This document shows, piece by piece, positions 17,592-26,403 of a DNA stretch of 42,598 nucleotides. The stretch is from an uncultured Synechococcus sp. (GTDB lineage Bacteria > Cyanobacteriota > Cyanobacteriia > PCC-6307 > Cyanobiaceae). The translations under genes and the position numbers were made by a program. The notes below the pieces were generated by a model. The model was given only the letters and a program-made list of their open reading frames with translations. It was not told the DNA's origin and made no database searches. The stretch is from NCBI GenBank assembly GCA_903855705.1, contig CAINZT010000023.1, positions 1-42,598 on the forward strand, written 5' to 3'. Each line of letters opens with the position of its first letter. Position 1 is the first letter of the stretch.

Positions 17592-18643
17592 GCCCGGAGA
17601 TTTCCGTGGTGATGGCCGTTTACGGCGAGCAGGAGGCCCTGTTTGACAGTCTCGATTCGATCCTTAGCCAGCAGGGGGTGGATCTGGAATGCCTACTGGT
17701 TGCCGATGGCCCCCCCGCCGACCCAACCCAGGCCCAGCTCAACCAGTGGGCCGAGGCGGATCCGCGCCTGCGGCTGGTTTGCCTATCCCATGGCGGCCTC
17801 ACCCGCGCCCTGATCCAGGGCTGCTTGCTGGCCAGGGGCGAGGCGATTGCCCGCATTGATGTGGGGGATCGGATGGAGCCCCAGCGCCTTAGCCGGCAAT
17901 GGGCTGTGCTTCAAGACCATGCCGATTGTGTGTTGGTGACCTCCGATGTGGCGGTCTATGGCCCGGCCTGGGAGCCGCTCATGGCCAAGCAACGGGCCCT
18001 GCCCATGGCAGCACCGGCTTGGGTGAACGGTATCGCCCCGGAGTTGGGCCTGGAGTTTGATATTCCCCACCACGGCTCGGTGATGATTCGCCGCAGTGCC
18101 TATCTGGCAGCCGGCGGTTACCGCCCTGAATTTTATTACGGTCAGGATTGGGATCTCTGGTATCGGCTTGCCGCCCTTGGAACAGCCTTCCATTGCCCGC
18201 AGGTTCTTTACAGCACCCGGCTCTTTGTAGGCGGTATTTCGTCACGGCGCTGGCGGGAGCAACAACAGATTGCCAGGTTATCTTTGGCCTGTTATCGCGC
18301 CCGTGCGACGGGCGCGAGTGAGGCACCCTTGCTACGGGCTGCAGCCCTGATTCGTCCTGCCGCAGCCAAGGCTGGGTCGCCCAGGCGCGGCTGGTTGGCA
18401 TGGAACCGATTCGATCAGCGAGCTGGCGAGGGCGCCTATTTCATAGGCGAGTGTTTACGCCGAAGGGGTGATCTCCGTTGCAGACGCTATTTCCTCGAGG
18501 CGATCTGGTCGGCCCCCTGGCTCCCCAAGGCTTGGGTGCGCCTAGTCCAGGGTTTTCTAATGCTGGCTTTAAGGCGGGCACCGCTGCGACCAGGCCAGGT
18601 CTGCAGCCTTGCTGCCGCAGATTTGCCTACGGCTCACCCTTGA
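17588..18643 (+). CDS. Family 2 glycosyltransferase
   Basis: A 351-residue GT2. It opens ISVVMAVYGEQEALFDSLDS (5-24), the donor-binding region is VADGPPADPT (38-47), and the metal site is DVGD at 91-94, less canonical than DxDD. The acceptor-side block GGYRPEFYYGQDWDLWYRLA is the GG-x-R...ED/QDWDLW motif of many O-antigen GT2 enzymes. The C-terminal 100 residues are Arg/Ala-rich with no clear membrane helix. Sugar specificity unknown. ATGA coupling to the preceding gene; 44 bases to the next. Confidence 0.88.
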   Translation: MSPEISVVMAVYGEQEALFDSLDSILSQQGVDLECLLVADGPPADPTQAQLNQWAEADPRLRLVCLSHGGLTRALIQGCLLARGEAIARIDVGDRMEPQRLSRQWAVLQDHADCVLVTSDVAVYGPAWEPLMAKQRALPMAAPAWVNGIAPELGLEFDIPHHGSVMIRRSAYLAAGGYRPEFYYGQDWDLWYRLAALGTAFHCPQVLYSTRLFVGGISSRRWREQQQIARLSLACYRARATGASEAPLLRAAALIRPAAAKAGSPRRGWLAWNRFDQRAGEGAYFIGECLRRRGDLRCRRYFLEAIWSAPWLPKAWVRLVQGFLMLALRRAPLRPGQVCSLAAADLPTAHP

Positions 18644-18687
18644 TCGGTTGGCTGCGACCAAGGTGGACACCACTGCGGTAGCCCTGG

Positions 18688-19896
18688 GTGACCCTCCTAC
18701 AGCACAATCCCAACCGCCGCGATTCATCCGCCTCGTTAGAGCGATTGGGCGGTCTTGTGATCGTTCAAAACCGGGAAACTCAGTTCGATGCTCCCCTCTA
18801 TCGGGTGATTGCCAGTTCCGCTCCTTACCCCTTGCGGGTGATTTATACCTCGGCGTTGAATGCTGCTGATGCGGAGCTGGGTTTTGCCCCCCGTTGGGAC
18901 CATTTGGCAGCTGGCTCCTACGACCAATGGGTTCTCCAGGGTCAGTCGCCTCTCCAGGCCTGGAGGTTGGCCCGTTGGATTTGTTCTCTGCAGCCTGATC
19001 TGGTCATTGTGGCTGGCTATTACCCCCGTTTCCAGTTGCTACTGGCCCTCTTCTTGCGGCTTCTGGGAGTGCGAATTGGCCTGCGCTCCGATAATACCCT
19101 TTCCCATACTATCTTGAAGGGTTGGCGGGGCTGGTTGCGGCGCCAGGCCGTAGGCCGGATACAACGCTTCTTTCACAGTTGGCATCCGGTGGGTAACCAG
19201 GCCCTGGCCTATCTGCGTGCGCTCTCTGGAACCAATCGACCCAGCTATCGCTTTGCCTACGCCGTTGATAACGATTGGTTCGCCAGTCGTTCCGCCGTGG
19301 AGCGCAGTGGCAGGGCCCAATGGCTTGCCGATTGTGGCTGGCCGGCCGACGCGTTTGTGGTGTTGGGCATCATGAAATGGACGGTGCGGGAAGATCCGCT
19401 CACCCTGGTTCGGGCCTTTGCCGATTTGCAGCGTCATTGCCCCCGGGCGCGGCTGCTGCTCGTGGGGGATGGTCCCTTGCAGGTGCAGGTTCAGCAGGCG
19501 ATCGCACCATTTGCCCCCCTGGTGCATTGCCCGGGTTTTGTGGCCTACAGCAGCCTGCCCCAGTGGTATGGCTACGCCGATGTCTTCGTTCACCCCTGCC
19601 CCGATGAACCTTGGGGGGTGTCGGTGAATGAGGCCATGGCCTGCGGATTGCCGGTGCTGGCGGCCGCGGGCGTGGGGGCAGGGGAGGAGTTAATCGAGCC
19701 CGGCTGCAATGGCCTTCGCTTTGACAACGGTGATGCCTTGTCCCTCGCCAGTCAGTTGCAGCAGTTGGCCGATCAGCCGGAACGGCTGCGGGCGATGGGC
19801 ACGGCAGCCCGTCAGACGGTGGCGACCTGGAGTTACGAGGTCTCGATGGCCCAATTGCAGCAGGCCCTGCTGGGAGCACCATGTTCAGTGTCGTGA
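18688..19896 (+). CDS. Family 4 glycosyltransferase
   Basis: A 402-residue GT-B enzyme from GTG at 18688; another in-frame GTG at 18757 would drop 23 residues, and the start is uncertain because the N-terminal part is not family-typical. The C-terminal donor domain is clear: ARLLLVGDGPLQVQVQQA, then YADVFVHPCPDEPWGVSVNE with an EX7E motif ending in EAMACGLPVLAA. A hydrophobic stretch near residue 105 (LLLALFLRLLGVRIGL) may be membrane-associated. The last 16 bases overlap the next gene in another frame. Confidence 0.87.
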   Translation: MTLLQHNPNRRDSSASLERLGGLVIVQNRETQFDAPLYRVIASSAPYPLRVIYTSALNAADAELGFAPRWDHLAAGSYDQWVLQGQSPLQAWRLARWICSLQPDLVIVAGYYPRFQLLLALFLRLLGVRIGLRSDNTLSHTILKGWRGWLRRQAVGRIQRFFHSWHPVGNQALAYLRALSGTNRPSYRFAYAVDNDWFASRSAVERSGRAQWLADCGWPADAFVVLGIMKWTVREDPLTLVRAFADLQRHCPRARLLLVGDGPLQVQVQQAIAPFAPLVHCPGFVAYSSLPQWYGYADVFVHPCPDEPWGVSVNEAMACGLPVLAAAGVGAGEELIEPGCNGLRFDNGDALSLASQLQQLADQPERLRAMGTAARQTVATWSYEVSMAQLQQALLGAPCSVS

Positions 19897-20864
19897 TCGC
19901 CACCTACCGGCGCGAGCAGGTTCTGATCGACACGCTTCGCTCCCTGTTGCCGTTGCTGGAGCAGCTGGATGGACCGACGGAGCTGTTGGTGATTGACCAG
20001 ACCGAACAGCACGAAGAGGCCACCACCGCGGCCCTGCAGCGGTGGCACGACCGGGGGCTGATTATCTGGCAGCGACTCAGCCAGCCCCATTTGGTGAAGG
20101 CGATGAATCGTGGGTTGCTGATGGCCCGAGGCGAGCTGGTGCTGTTTCTCGATGACGACATCGTGCCTCTGCCGGGGTTATTGCAAGCCCACAGCGATTG
20201 CCATGCCCGTTATCCCGAGGCCTGGGCGGTTGTCGGCCAGATCCTGCAACCGGGTCAGGCCCCGGCCGATCTGCCCCAGCACCATCACCCTTCCCGCTTC
20301 TGGCGCGACTTCGACTTTCCTTTCAACCGCACCCGTGGCGCTTGGATTGAAAACGCTATGGCTGGCAACCTATGCGTCAAACGGGAGCCGATTCTCGCCA
20401 TTGGCGGCTTCGACGAGAGTTTCCCGCCACCGGTGGCCTCGCGCTTCGAATCAGAACTGGCCAAGCGATTGGTGGCGGCAGGCGGTCGCATCCGCTTTGA
20501 ACCCGAAGCGGCCTTGCATCACCTGGCCGCCAACTCCGGCGGCACGCGCTCTTCCGGCGGCCACCTGGCCAGTGCTTCGCCCCACCACGGTGTCGGCGAT
20601 GTCTACTTTGCCCTGCGCTGCGCCCGGGGCTGGGATCGCCTCTGGTACTTGCTGCGCAAACCGTTTCGGGAGGTGCGCACCCGTTTCCACCTGCGCCATC
20701 CCTGGCTGATTCCAGTGAAGTTCCTTGGCGAACTGCGGGCCCTGCAGCTGGCCTGGCGCATTAGCCGCCGCCCGCCCCAGCTACTGCCAATTTCCCCTGC
20801 CACCACGAGCACCACCCCGGCTCCCAGCACGACCTCCCCCAGCACGACTTCCGTCCGCCGATGA
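19881..20864 (+). CDS. Family 2 glycosyltransferase with Ser/Thr/Pro-rich tail
   Basis: A 327-residue GT2. FSVVIATYRREQVLIDTLRS (2-21) opens the fold, LLVIDQTEQHEE follows, and LFLDDDIVPLPG (88-99) holds the metal-binding Asp cluster at 91-93. GNLCVKREPILAIGGFDESF is the acceptor block. The last about 30 residues are Thr/Ser/Pro only (ATTSTTPAPSTTSPSTTS), an odd disordered tail for a cytoplasmic GT2. It overlaps the upstream GT4 by 16 bases and the downstream GT4 by ATGA. Confidence 0.87.
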   Translation: MFSVVIATYRREQVLIDTLRSLLPLLEQLDGPTELLVIDQTEQHEEATTAALQRWHDRGLIIWQRLSQPHLVKAMNRGLLMARGELVLFLDDDIVPLPGLLQAHSDCHARYPEAWAVVGQILQPGQAPADLPQHHHPSRFWRDFDFPFNRTRGAWIENAMAGNLCVKREPILAIGGFDESFPPPVASRFESELAKRLVAAGGRIRFEPEAALHHLAANSGGTRSSGGHLASASPHHGVGDVYFALRCARGWDRLWYLLRKPFREVRTRFHLRHPWLIPVKFLGELRALQLAWRISRRPPQLLPISPATTSTTPAPSTTSPSTTSVRR

Positions 20865-22003
20865 AAGTGCTCCATGTGATTCCTTCGATCAGTCCCCGGC
20901 GCGGCGGACCCAGCGTGGCGGCCCTGGAGATGGCGGCAGCCCTGCGCCAGCAGGGGGTGGAGGCCTCCCTGCTCACCACCAACGACGACGGGCCTGGCCT
21001 GCTTGCCGATCTGCCCTTGGGCCGCTGGATTGACTACGACGGGGTGCCGCTCTTGGCCTTTGGCCGTTGGAGTCCACCGATGGGGCCCCTACGGGAGTTC
21101 GCCGTGGCGCCGGCCCTCAGCCAGTGGCTGGCTGCCCACTTGGCGGACTACGACCTGCTCCATATTCACGCCCTGTTTTCCTACCCCTCCACTAGCGCCA
21201 TGGCCCAGGCGCGCCAGGCGGGAGTTCCCTATGTGCTCAGCACGATCGGCCAGCTGTGCCATTGGAGCCTGGCTCGCAGCAGTCGGCGCAAGCGCTGGAT
21301 GCTGCGGCTGATTGAACGCCGCAACCTCGACGGCGCGGCGGCCTTGCATGTCACCACTGGGGCCGAGCGGGACCAGAGCGCAGATCTCGGCCTGGCCGCT
21401 CCGGCGGTGGTGATCCCCCTGGGCGTGCACCTGCCCCCGCTTGGGGCCGGGAGCGCCCGCTCCGGGGACGGGCCCACCCGCTTTTTGTTTCTCTCGCGCA
21501 TCCATCCAAAAAAGCAGCTGGAGCATCTCTTCGCCGCCCTGGCCCTAGTCCCCGGCGACTGGACTCTGCAGATCGCCGGGGAGGGCGAGCCCAGCTACGT
21601 CGCGGCCTTGCAGGGATTAGCTGGGCAATTGGGTATCGCCAGCCGTTGCCAGTGGCTCGGGTTTTTGGCGGGGGAGGCCAAGTGGCAGGCCCTGGCCGCC
21701 GCGGACTGGTTTGTGCTGCCCTCGGCCTCGGAGAACTTCGGCATAGCCGCAATCGAGGCCCTGGCGGCAGGGCTGCCGGTGATCCTCTCCCCCGAGGTGG
21801 CCGTGGCCGAACTGCTCAGCTCCAGTGGGGCCGCGATGATTTGCGCCAGTGAGCCCCAGCCGTTGGCCGCCACCCTGGAGCGGGCCCTTCCCGGACCCAC
21901 GGCCGCGCAGCGTCAGGAGGCAAGGCGCCTGGCCGCCGAGCGGTTTGCCTGGCCAACGATCGCCGGACAGTTGCGGAGCGCCTATGGGGAGGTGCTGCGA
22001 TGA
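20861..22003 (+). CDS. Family 4 glycosyltransferase
   Basis: A 380-residue GT-B enzyme with the typical opening MKVLHVIPSISPRRGGPSVA. The donor domain has RFLFLSRIHPKKQLEHLFAA (about 203-222), TLQIAGEGEP and the EX7E motif in SASENFGIAAIEALAAGLPV. Length and motif order are normal. It sits between a GT2 and the Wzy-like gene with ATGA overlaps on both sides. Substrate not predictable. Confidence 0.92.
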   Translation: MKVLHVIPSISPRRGGPSVAALEMAAALRQQGVEASLLTTNDDGPGLLADLPLGRWIDYDGVPLLAFGRWSPPMGPLREFAVAPALSQWLAAHLADYDLLHIHALFSYPSTSAMAQARQAGVPYVLSTIGQLCHWSLARSSRRKRWMLRLIERRNLDGAAALHVTTGAERDQSADLGLAAPAVVIPLGVHLPPLGAGSARSGDGPTRFLFLSRIHPKKQLEHLFAALALVPGDWTLQIAGEGEPSYVAALQGLAGQLGIASRCQWLGFLAGEAKWQALAAADWFVLPSASENFGIAAIEALAAGLPVILSPEVAVAELLSSSGAAMICASEPQPLAATLERALPGPTAAQRQEARRLAAERFAWPTIAGQLRSAYGEVLR

Positions 22004-23430
22004 CCACCCTGCTGTTGTTGCTGCTGGCCAGTGGGCTGGTTGTGTTGTTACTGGATGGCAACTGGCGCGATGGGCTGGTGCTCTCCGTTTTGGTGGGCTT
22101 TCTGCAGGATCCTATCCGCAAGCTCACACCCGGCCAGCCCAGTCTCTATGTCGGCCTGGTGTTGATCGCCGTGGCCTGTTGTGCCCTGGTGTTAATGGAC
22201 CAGCGCCGAGGAATCGATCTCGAGGCGATGCTGTGGGGGGTTCCCCGGTTGCGCCGTTGGGTGCCCTTGTATGTCGGTTTGATTGTGCTGCAGGCACTCA
22301 ATGGGCTGTTGCGTTTCCATGAGCCCGTGCTGACCTTGATCGGCGTGGGTTTCTACCTGGCGCCGGCCCTGGGCCTGTGGCTCGGTTTCCAGGTGGGCTG
22401 TGATCAGCGGCTACTGCGCCGGCTCGTGCAGTTCTACCTGCTGGTATCGGTGCTCTATGGCATCAGCGTTTGGTTGAGTTACAGCGGCTTCGACTACGCC
22501 GTTCTCAAGGAGGTGGGGCCTGGCATCTTGATTCACTTCCGTCGGGGTTTCTCAGTGCAGGGCGCCAGTGGCCTCTGGCGCAGCAGCGAGGTGGCCGCCT
22601 GGCATCTGAGCGCGGCGGCCTGCCTGGCCATCAGCCTGGCCTTCGCCTCGGAGAAGCCCTCTACCAGCAGCGGCCTAACGGTGCTGGCACTGGTCTTCAC
22701 CTTGCTCACCCTGTTGACCGGCCGGCGCAAGGCGTTGGTGTTGGTGGTGGTGTTTGCCCTGATCTATGGCCTGTTGTTTCGGCGTTATGCGAGCCCGCTT
22801 TGGCGTGATCGCCTCTTCACAACAATCTTCGCGGCGGCGGGCGTGTCTTACGCAACGTACAGCCTGTTTGGGGGGCAGGTTCTCGGCAATCAATTTTCCG
22901 AGTATCTTAATCGCGCAAACTCTGCCAGTGGTGATCTTCTTGTGCGTTTTAATGAGCTCGGAATTGGCGCCTCCATTAAGGCTTTTGAGATGTCTGGTCT
23001 AATCGGTTTTGGTGCCGGTGCCGCTTCCCAAACGGGGGTGCTTGCCTTCGGCCAGAGCCAGATTGTTGGTAAACATCTTGGTTGGGTATCTGAAGGTGGC
23101 GGTGGCAAGATTATTGCTGAATTGGGGCCTGTGGGGGCGTTGATGATATTGGCGGCCATTTTCCTGTTGCTCCAGGCTATGCGCAGTTACTTGCCTTTGT
23201 TGCGGTATCTTCCAGCAACGACAGCCAATTTCATGATCGGCTTGTTGGCTTTTGGCTTGGCGAACACACCGTTCTTCCTCGCCGCCAGTGGGGTGTATGG
23301 CGATCCCTTCGTCTTGCTGTTGCTGAGCCTTTGTCTCGGATCTTTTCTGGCCATTCCAATTCTTGTAGCCCAGGGTCGGCGCCGACTTGCCAGCGAAGAA
23401 CTGCGGCAGTCTGCACCACTGCTCCCCTGA
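22000..23430 (+). CDS. Wzy/O-antigen-ligase-like polysaccharide polymerase
   Basis: A 476-residue polytopic membrane protein with about ten hydrophobic helices. A large extracytoplasmic loop-like segment lies at about residues 300-380 (NQFSEYLNRANSASGDLLVR...WVSEGGGGKI). The layout fits the Wzy/WaaL superfamily, which polymerises or ligates lipid-linked repeats on the periplasmic side. Sequence alone does not separate polymerase from ligase; with Wza- and Wzc-like genes in the window, polymerase is preferred. ATGA overlap with the GT4 upstream; 96 bases with inverted repeats follow. Confidence 0.85.
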   Translation: MTTLLLLLLASGLVVLLLDGNWRDGLVLSVLVGFLQDPIRKLTPGQPSLYVGLVLIAVACCALVLMDQRRGIDLEAMLWGVPRLRRWVPLYVGLIVLQALNGLLRFHEPVLTLIGVGFYLAPALGLWLGFQVGCDQRLLRRLVQFYLLVSVLYGISVWLSYSGFDYAVLKEVGPGILIHFRRGFSVQGASGLWRSSEVAAWHLSAAACLAISLAFASEKPSTSSGLTVLALVFTLLTLLTGRRKALVLVVVFALIYGLLFRRYASPLWRDRLFTTIFAAAGVSYATYSLFGGQVLGNQFSEYLNRANSASGDLLVRFNELGIGASIKAFEMSGLIGFGAGAASQTGVLAFGQSQIVGKHLGWVSEGGGGKIIAELGPVGALMILAAIFLLLQAMRSYLPLLRYLPATTANFMIGLLAFGLANTPFFLAASGVYGDPFVLLLLSLCLGSFLAIPILVAQGRRRLASEELRQSAPLLP

Positions 23431-23526
23431 CTGCCGGCTGATCTGCGGCAGATTAAGTATAGAAGAGCTGGTTGGCTGATCTAGCCTGGCTAGATCTTCA
23501 TTCTTGCCCAGGGGGCTTTAAATTGA
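23431..23526 (+). promoter_or_regulatory. Intergenic inverted repeats and possible -10 element
   Basis: The gap holds CTGCCG...CGGCAG (23431-23451), a TATAGA hexamer at about 23458, and a perfect GATCTAGC-CTG-GCTAGATC repeat (23478-23496). The first could end the upstream transcript. The last could be an operator or terminator stem for a new unit starting at 23527. There is no T-run, so the role is unproved. Confidence 0.35.
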
Positions 23527-24390
23527 ATGGCCATACGGGACCCCATTCGGCTTGCGGGAGCCACGGCTGGCGCCCAGATTAATACCACGTCTTGGGACAT
23601 CACTTCTTCTGAGCAAAGGGCTGTGACCGCCCTTATCCTTACTTTTAACGAAGAAAATAATATTGCCCGAACCCTGGCGGGTCTCGAATGGGTTGATCGC
23701 ATCCTGGTGGTAGATAGCGGCAGTACGGATGCCACCTTGGCGATTCTGCACGCTACCGCTGGGGTGGAGGTTGTGGGCCGTCGCTTTGACAACTTCGAGA
23801 ACCAGCGCAATTTTGGCCTGGCGCGCATCAGCACGCCCTGGGTGTTGAGTCTCGATGCCGACTATGGCATTTCGTCTCGCCTGGCTGGGGTTCTATGCCA
23901 GGCCATCGCTTCAGCGCCAGATCGGGTGTCTGGCTTTGCCTTGCCCTTTCGCTATTGCATTGAGGGACGACCCCTGCGCGGCACCCTCCTGCCACCACGC
24001 ACGGTTTTATTCCGCCATCACCAGGCGTGTTATGTCGCCGATGGCCATGCTGAGGCTTTGCAGCTCCCTGGTGAGGTCTTGCCCCTGGCCGAGCCGATTC
24101 TGCATGACGACCGCAAACCCTTAACGCGTTGGTTAAACGCCCAACCCCGTTACCTGTTGGCGGAACGGCAGAAGCTGTTGTCCACCCCCTCGCGCCAGCT
24201 TTCCTTGGCCGACCGGCTGCGTAAGCACAGCCCGTTAGCGCCGTTGCTGGTGGGTGTGTATTGCCTGCTGATCAAGGGCAACCTTTGGGATGGGGCCCGC
24301 GGCCTGTTCTATGCGGCCCAGCGCATCTATGCCGAGTTGTTGTTGTTGTTGTTCCTGCTGGAGGGTCGCACGACCAAGGCGCGGCCATGA
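23527..24390 (+). CDS. Family 2 glycosyltransferase of the WaaE/KdtX type
   Basis: A 287-residue protein. TALILTFNEENNIARTLAGL (34-53), then RILVVDSGSTDATLAI and SLDADYGIS (108-116, Asp110 and Asp112). The WaaE-like group adds glucose to lipopolysaccharide cores in enteric bacteria and is also common in exopolysaccharide loci. A hydrophobic region near residues 238-275, including LLLLLFLL, suggests membrane contact. GGGGG lies about 12 bases upstream of the ATG. ATGA coupling to the next GT4. Confidence 0.88.
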   Translation: MAIRDPIRLAGATAGAQINTTSWDITSSEQRAVTALILTFNEENNIARTLAGLEWVDRILVVDSGSTDATLAILHATAGVEVVGRRFDNFENQRNFGLARISTPWVLSLDADYGISSRLAGVLCQAIASAPDRVSGFALPFRYCIEGRPLRGTLLPPRTVLFRHHQACYVADGHAEALQLPGEVLPLAEPILHDDRKPLTRWLNAQPRYLLAERQKLLSTPSRQLSLADRLRKHSPLAPLLVGVYCLLIKGNLWDGARGLFYAAQRIYAELLLLLFLLEGRTTKARP

Positions 24391-25601
24391 GGGCCCTGAT
24401 CAGCACGATCCGGCCCGCCTGTGGTGGCGTGGCCGCGAAACTGGAGTGGGTGATCGCCGAGCTTGAGGCCCTAGGGATCACGCCGGTATTGGCCTGGTAT
24501 GAGCCCTGGAGTTGCAGCCCCGAGCTTTCGGTTCCCTTCGGAGCCCTGCTGCAGGGTCGCCAGCCCGGCCAACGCCAGCAACCAAGCCTGGGCGGATACC
24601 AGGGCCACGGCCTGGGCGCCTGGCTGCCGGAACTGGAATTCACCCATTTCCAGCCGCGGAACTATTGGAAAACCCTGGTGGCCAGCTGCGATCTGCACCT
24701 GGCCGTCACGGGCAATCCCCTCTGTGCTGCCCGCTATTCCAGCCTGAATGTGCCCTTCCTGGCCTGGATCGGCAGTGATTGGCAGGGGGATCGTCGCGAC
24801 CGGGTCAGGCAGTTCCCGCCCGCTCGGCGCCTGCTCGATCGCAGCCTGAATGCCCCGGTGTTGCGGCGGCTGGAGCGCCAGGTGTTGCGTGCCCCCAGGG
24901 GGCACATCCTCACGATTAGCCAGGTCACGGGCCGGGCCCTGGCGGCGATCGGCGGCCGGCCCATGGACGGGGTGCTCTATCGCCCCAGCGATCCCCAGTG
25001 GTTTTACCCCGCGCCTGAGCGGCTAGTGCCCTGGCGGCTTGGCTTTTCCGGACGCTACAGCGATCCCCGCAAGCAGATCGACCTGTTGTTGCAGGTGGTG
25101 CAACGCCTGATGCAACAGGGCTGGCCCGTGCAGTTGGAACTCACCGGTGAGGCGGATGGCACGTTTCTGCAGCCACGCCTCCAGGCCCTTGGGATCGCCG
25201 ATCGGGTGCGTTGCCATCCCCTGCTCAGTCCTGCCGAGTTGGCCGCCACCCTGCAGAGCTGGGACCTGTTTGTGATTCCCTCCCACCAGGAAGGCCTTTG
25301 CATTGCCGCCCTGGAGGCGATGGCCTGTGGCATCCCCGTGGTTAGCACCCGCTGCGGCGGCCCGGAGGATTTTGTGCTTCCCGACCAGACCGGTGCCCTG
25401 GTGGGGGGCGAGCCGGCAGCGACGCTGCAGTCGATGGTGGAGGCGATGGCGGCGGCGATCTCGGCGATCTGCGCCCAACGGGCGCGGCGCGAGCGGTTGG
25501 GCGCAGGCGCCAGGCACTGGATTGATCGGCATGCCAGTCCCCAGGTGGCCCGACGCCGTTTCCGCCGCCACCTGCGGGCCACCTTCCCGGTCCTGCCATG
25601 A
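24387..25601 (+). CDS. Family 4 glycosyltransferase
   Basis: A 404-residue protein from the ATG at 24387, chosen because it makes an ATGA overlap with the previous stop; an earlier in-frame start would overlap that gene by over 120 bases. MRALISTIRPACGGVAAKLE begins the N-terminal domain. The donor domain has LGFSGRYSDPRKQIDLLLQV, QLELTGEAD and FVIPSHQEGLCIAALEAMAC, with an EX7E motif. Normal GT-B length. It overlaps the acetyltransferase gene by ATGA. Confidence 0.92.
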   Translation: MRALISTIRPACGGVAAKLEWVIAELEALGITPVLAWYEPWSCSPELSVPFGALLQGRQPGQRQQPSLGGYQGHGLGAWLPELEFTHFQPRNYWKTLVASCDLHLAVTGNPLCAARYSSLNVPFLAWIGSDWQGDRRDRVRQFPPARRLLDRSLNAPVLRRLERQVLRAPRGHILTISQVTGRALAAIGGRPMDGVLYRPSDPQWFYPAPERLVPWRLGFSGRYSDPRKQIDLLLQVVQRLMQQGWPVQLELTGEADGTFLQPRLQALGIADRVRCHPLLSPAELAATLQSWDLFVIPSHQEGLCIAALEAMACGIPVVSTRCGGPEDFVLPDQTGALVGGEPAATLQSMVEAMAAAISAICAQRARRERLGAGARHWIDRHASPQVARRRFRRHLRATFPVLP

Positions 25602-26209
25602 CGGAGCTCCAACAGCTGGACCAGTACCGGCTGCCCTCCGACTGGCACCCAGGCGCCCCCTGGTTGGTGCGCCTGGGTTGGTTCTGCCTGGGTTCCCCCT
25701 TGCTGGCCCAGCGCTGGCTGCCCGGTTCGGGTTGGCGCTGCGACCTGCTCCGTCTGTTTGGAGCCCGGGTGGGTTTGGGATGCCGGCTCAAGCCCGGGCT
25801 GCGGGTGAAATTTCCCTGGCACCTGGTGCTCGGCGATCACTGCTGGCTTGGAGAAGCGGTTTGGATCGACAACCTGGCCCTGGTGACTCTCGACGATCGG
25901 GTCTGCCTGTCCCAGGGGGCCTATCTCTGCACGGGCAACCACGATTTCCGTTCGGCTGGGTTCGACCTGTTGGTCGAGCCGATCCGGATCGGCTCCCAGG
26001 CCTGGGTGGCGGCTAGGGCCGTGCTGGCCCCCGGCACCACGGTTGGGGCCGGGGCGGTCGTGGGTCTGGGGGCGGTGGCCAGCGGCACGATCGCGCCCGG
26101 CGTGATTGTGCGTGGTAATCCGGCGATAGTCGTTGGGAAGCGAACCGGGGTGCATACGGGGAAGATTCGTTGTGCTGAGGCGCGGCAAGTTGCGGCGCCC
26201 CTGCCTTAG
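25598..26209 (+). CDS. WcaF-like polysaccharide O-acetyltransferase
   Basis: A 203-residue left-handed beta-helix acyltransferase of the WcaF/NodL-like group. An N-terminal hydrophobic section (about 21-45) is followed by hexapeptide repeats (LGDHCWLGEAVWIDNLALVT). The catalytic His115 lies in CTGNHDF, and the coil ends in VGAGAVVGLGAVASGTIAPG with the GNPA closing motif. WcaF homologues acetylate colanic acid sugars, so here the product is probably O-acetylation of the exopolysaccharide. ATGA coupled to the GT4 upstream; a WcaI-like GT4 follows, the same partnership seen in colanic acid loci. Confidence 0.9.
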   Translation: MTELQQLDQYRLPSDWHPGAPWLVRLGWFCLGSPLLAQRWLPGSGWRCDLLRLFGARVGLGCRLKPGLRVKFPWHLVLGDHCWLGEAVWIDNLALVTLDDRVCLSQGAYLCTGNHDFRSAGFDLLVEPIRIGSQAWVAARAVLAPGTTVGAGAVVGLGAVASGTIAPGVIVRGNPAIVVGKRTGVHTGKIRCAEARQVAAPLP

Positions 26210-26403
26210 ACAAAGCGCAGTTCTGGGTTTGTCTGCGTTAGATGCTTCTTACCCATCTTTAACTGGATACGTTGTAGAGCAGGCCGGGTCCGCCAGGTCT
26301 GAGAACCTTGATCAAAGGGGTGTCAATGGCATTCATTCCAGCTTCGCTGGCTGTGTCGAACGTGATCGATCGGCTGCGCTGGCGCGTGCAGGATTCTGCC
26401 AAT

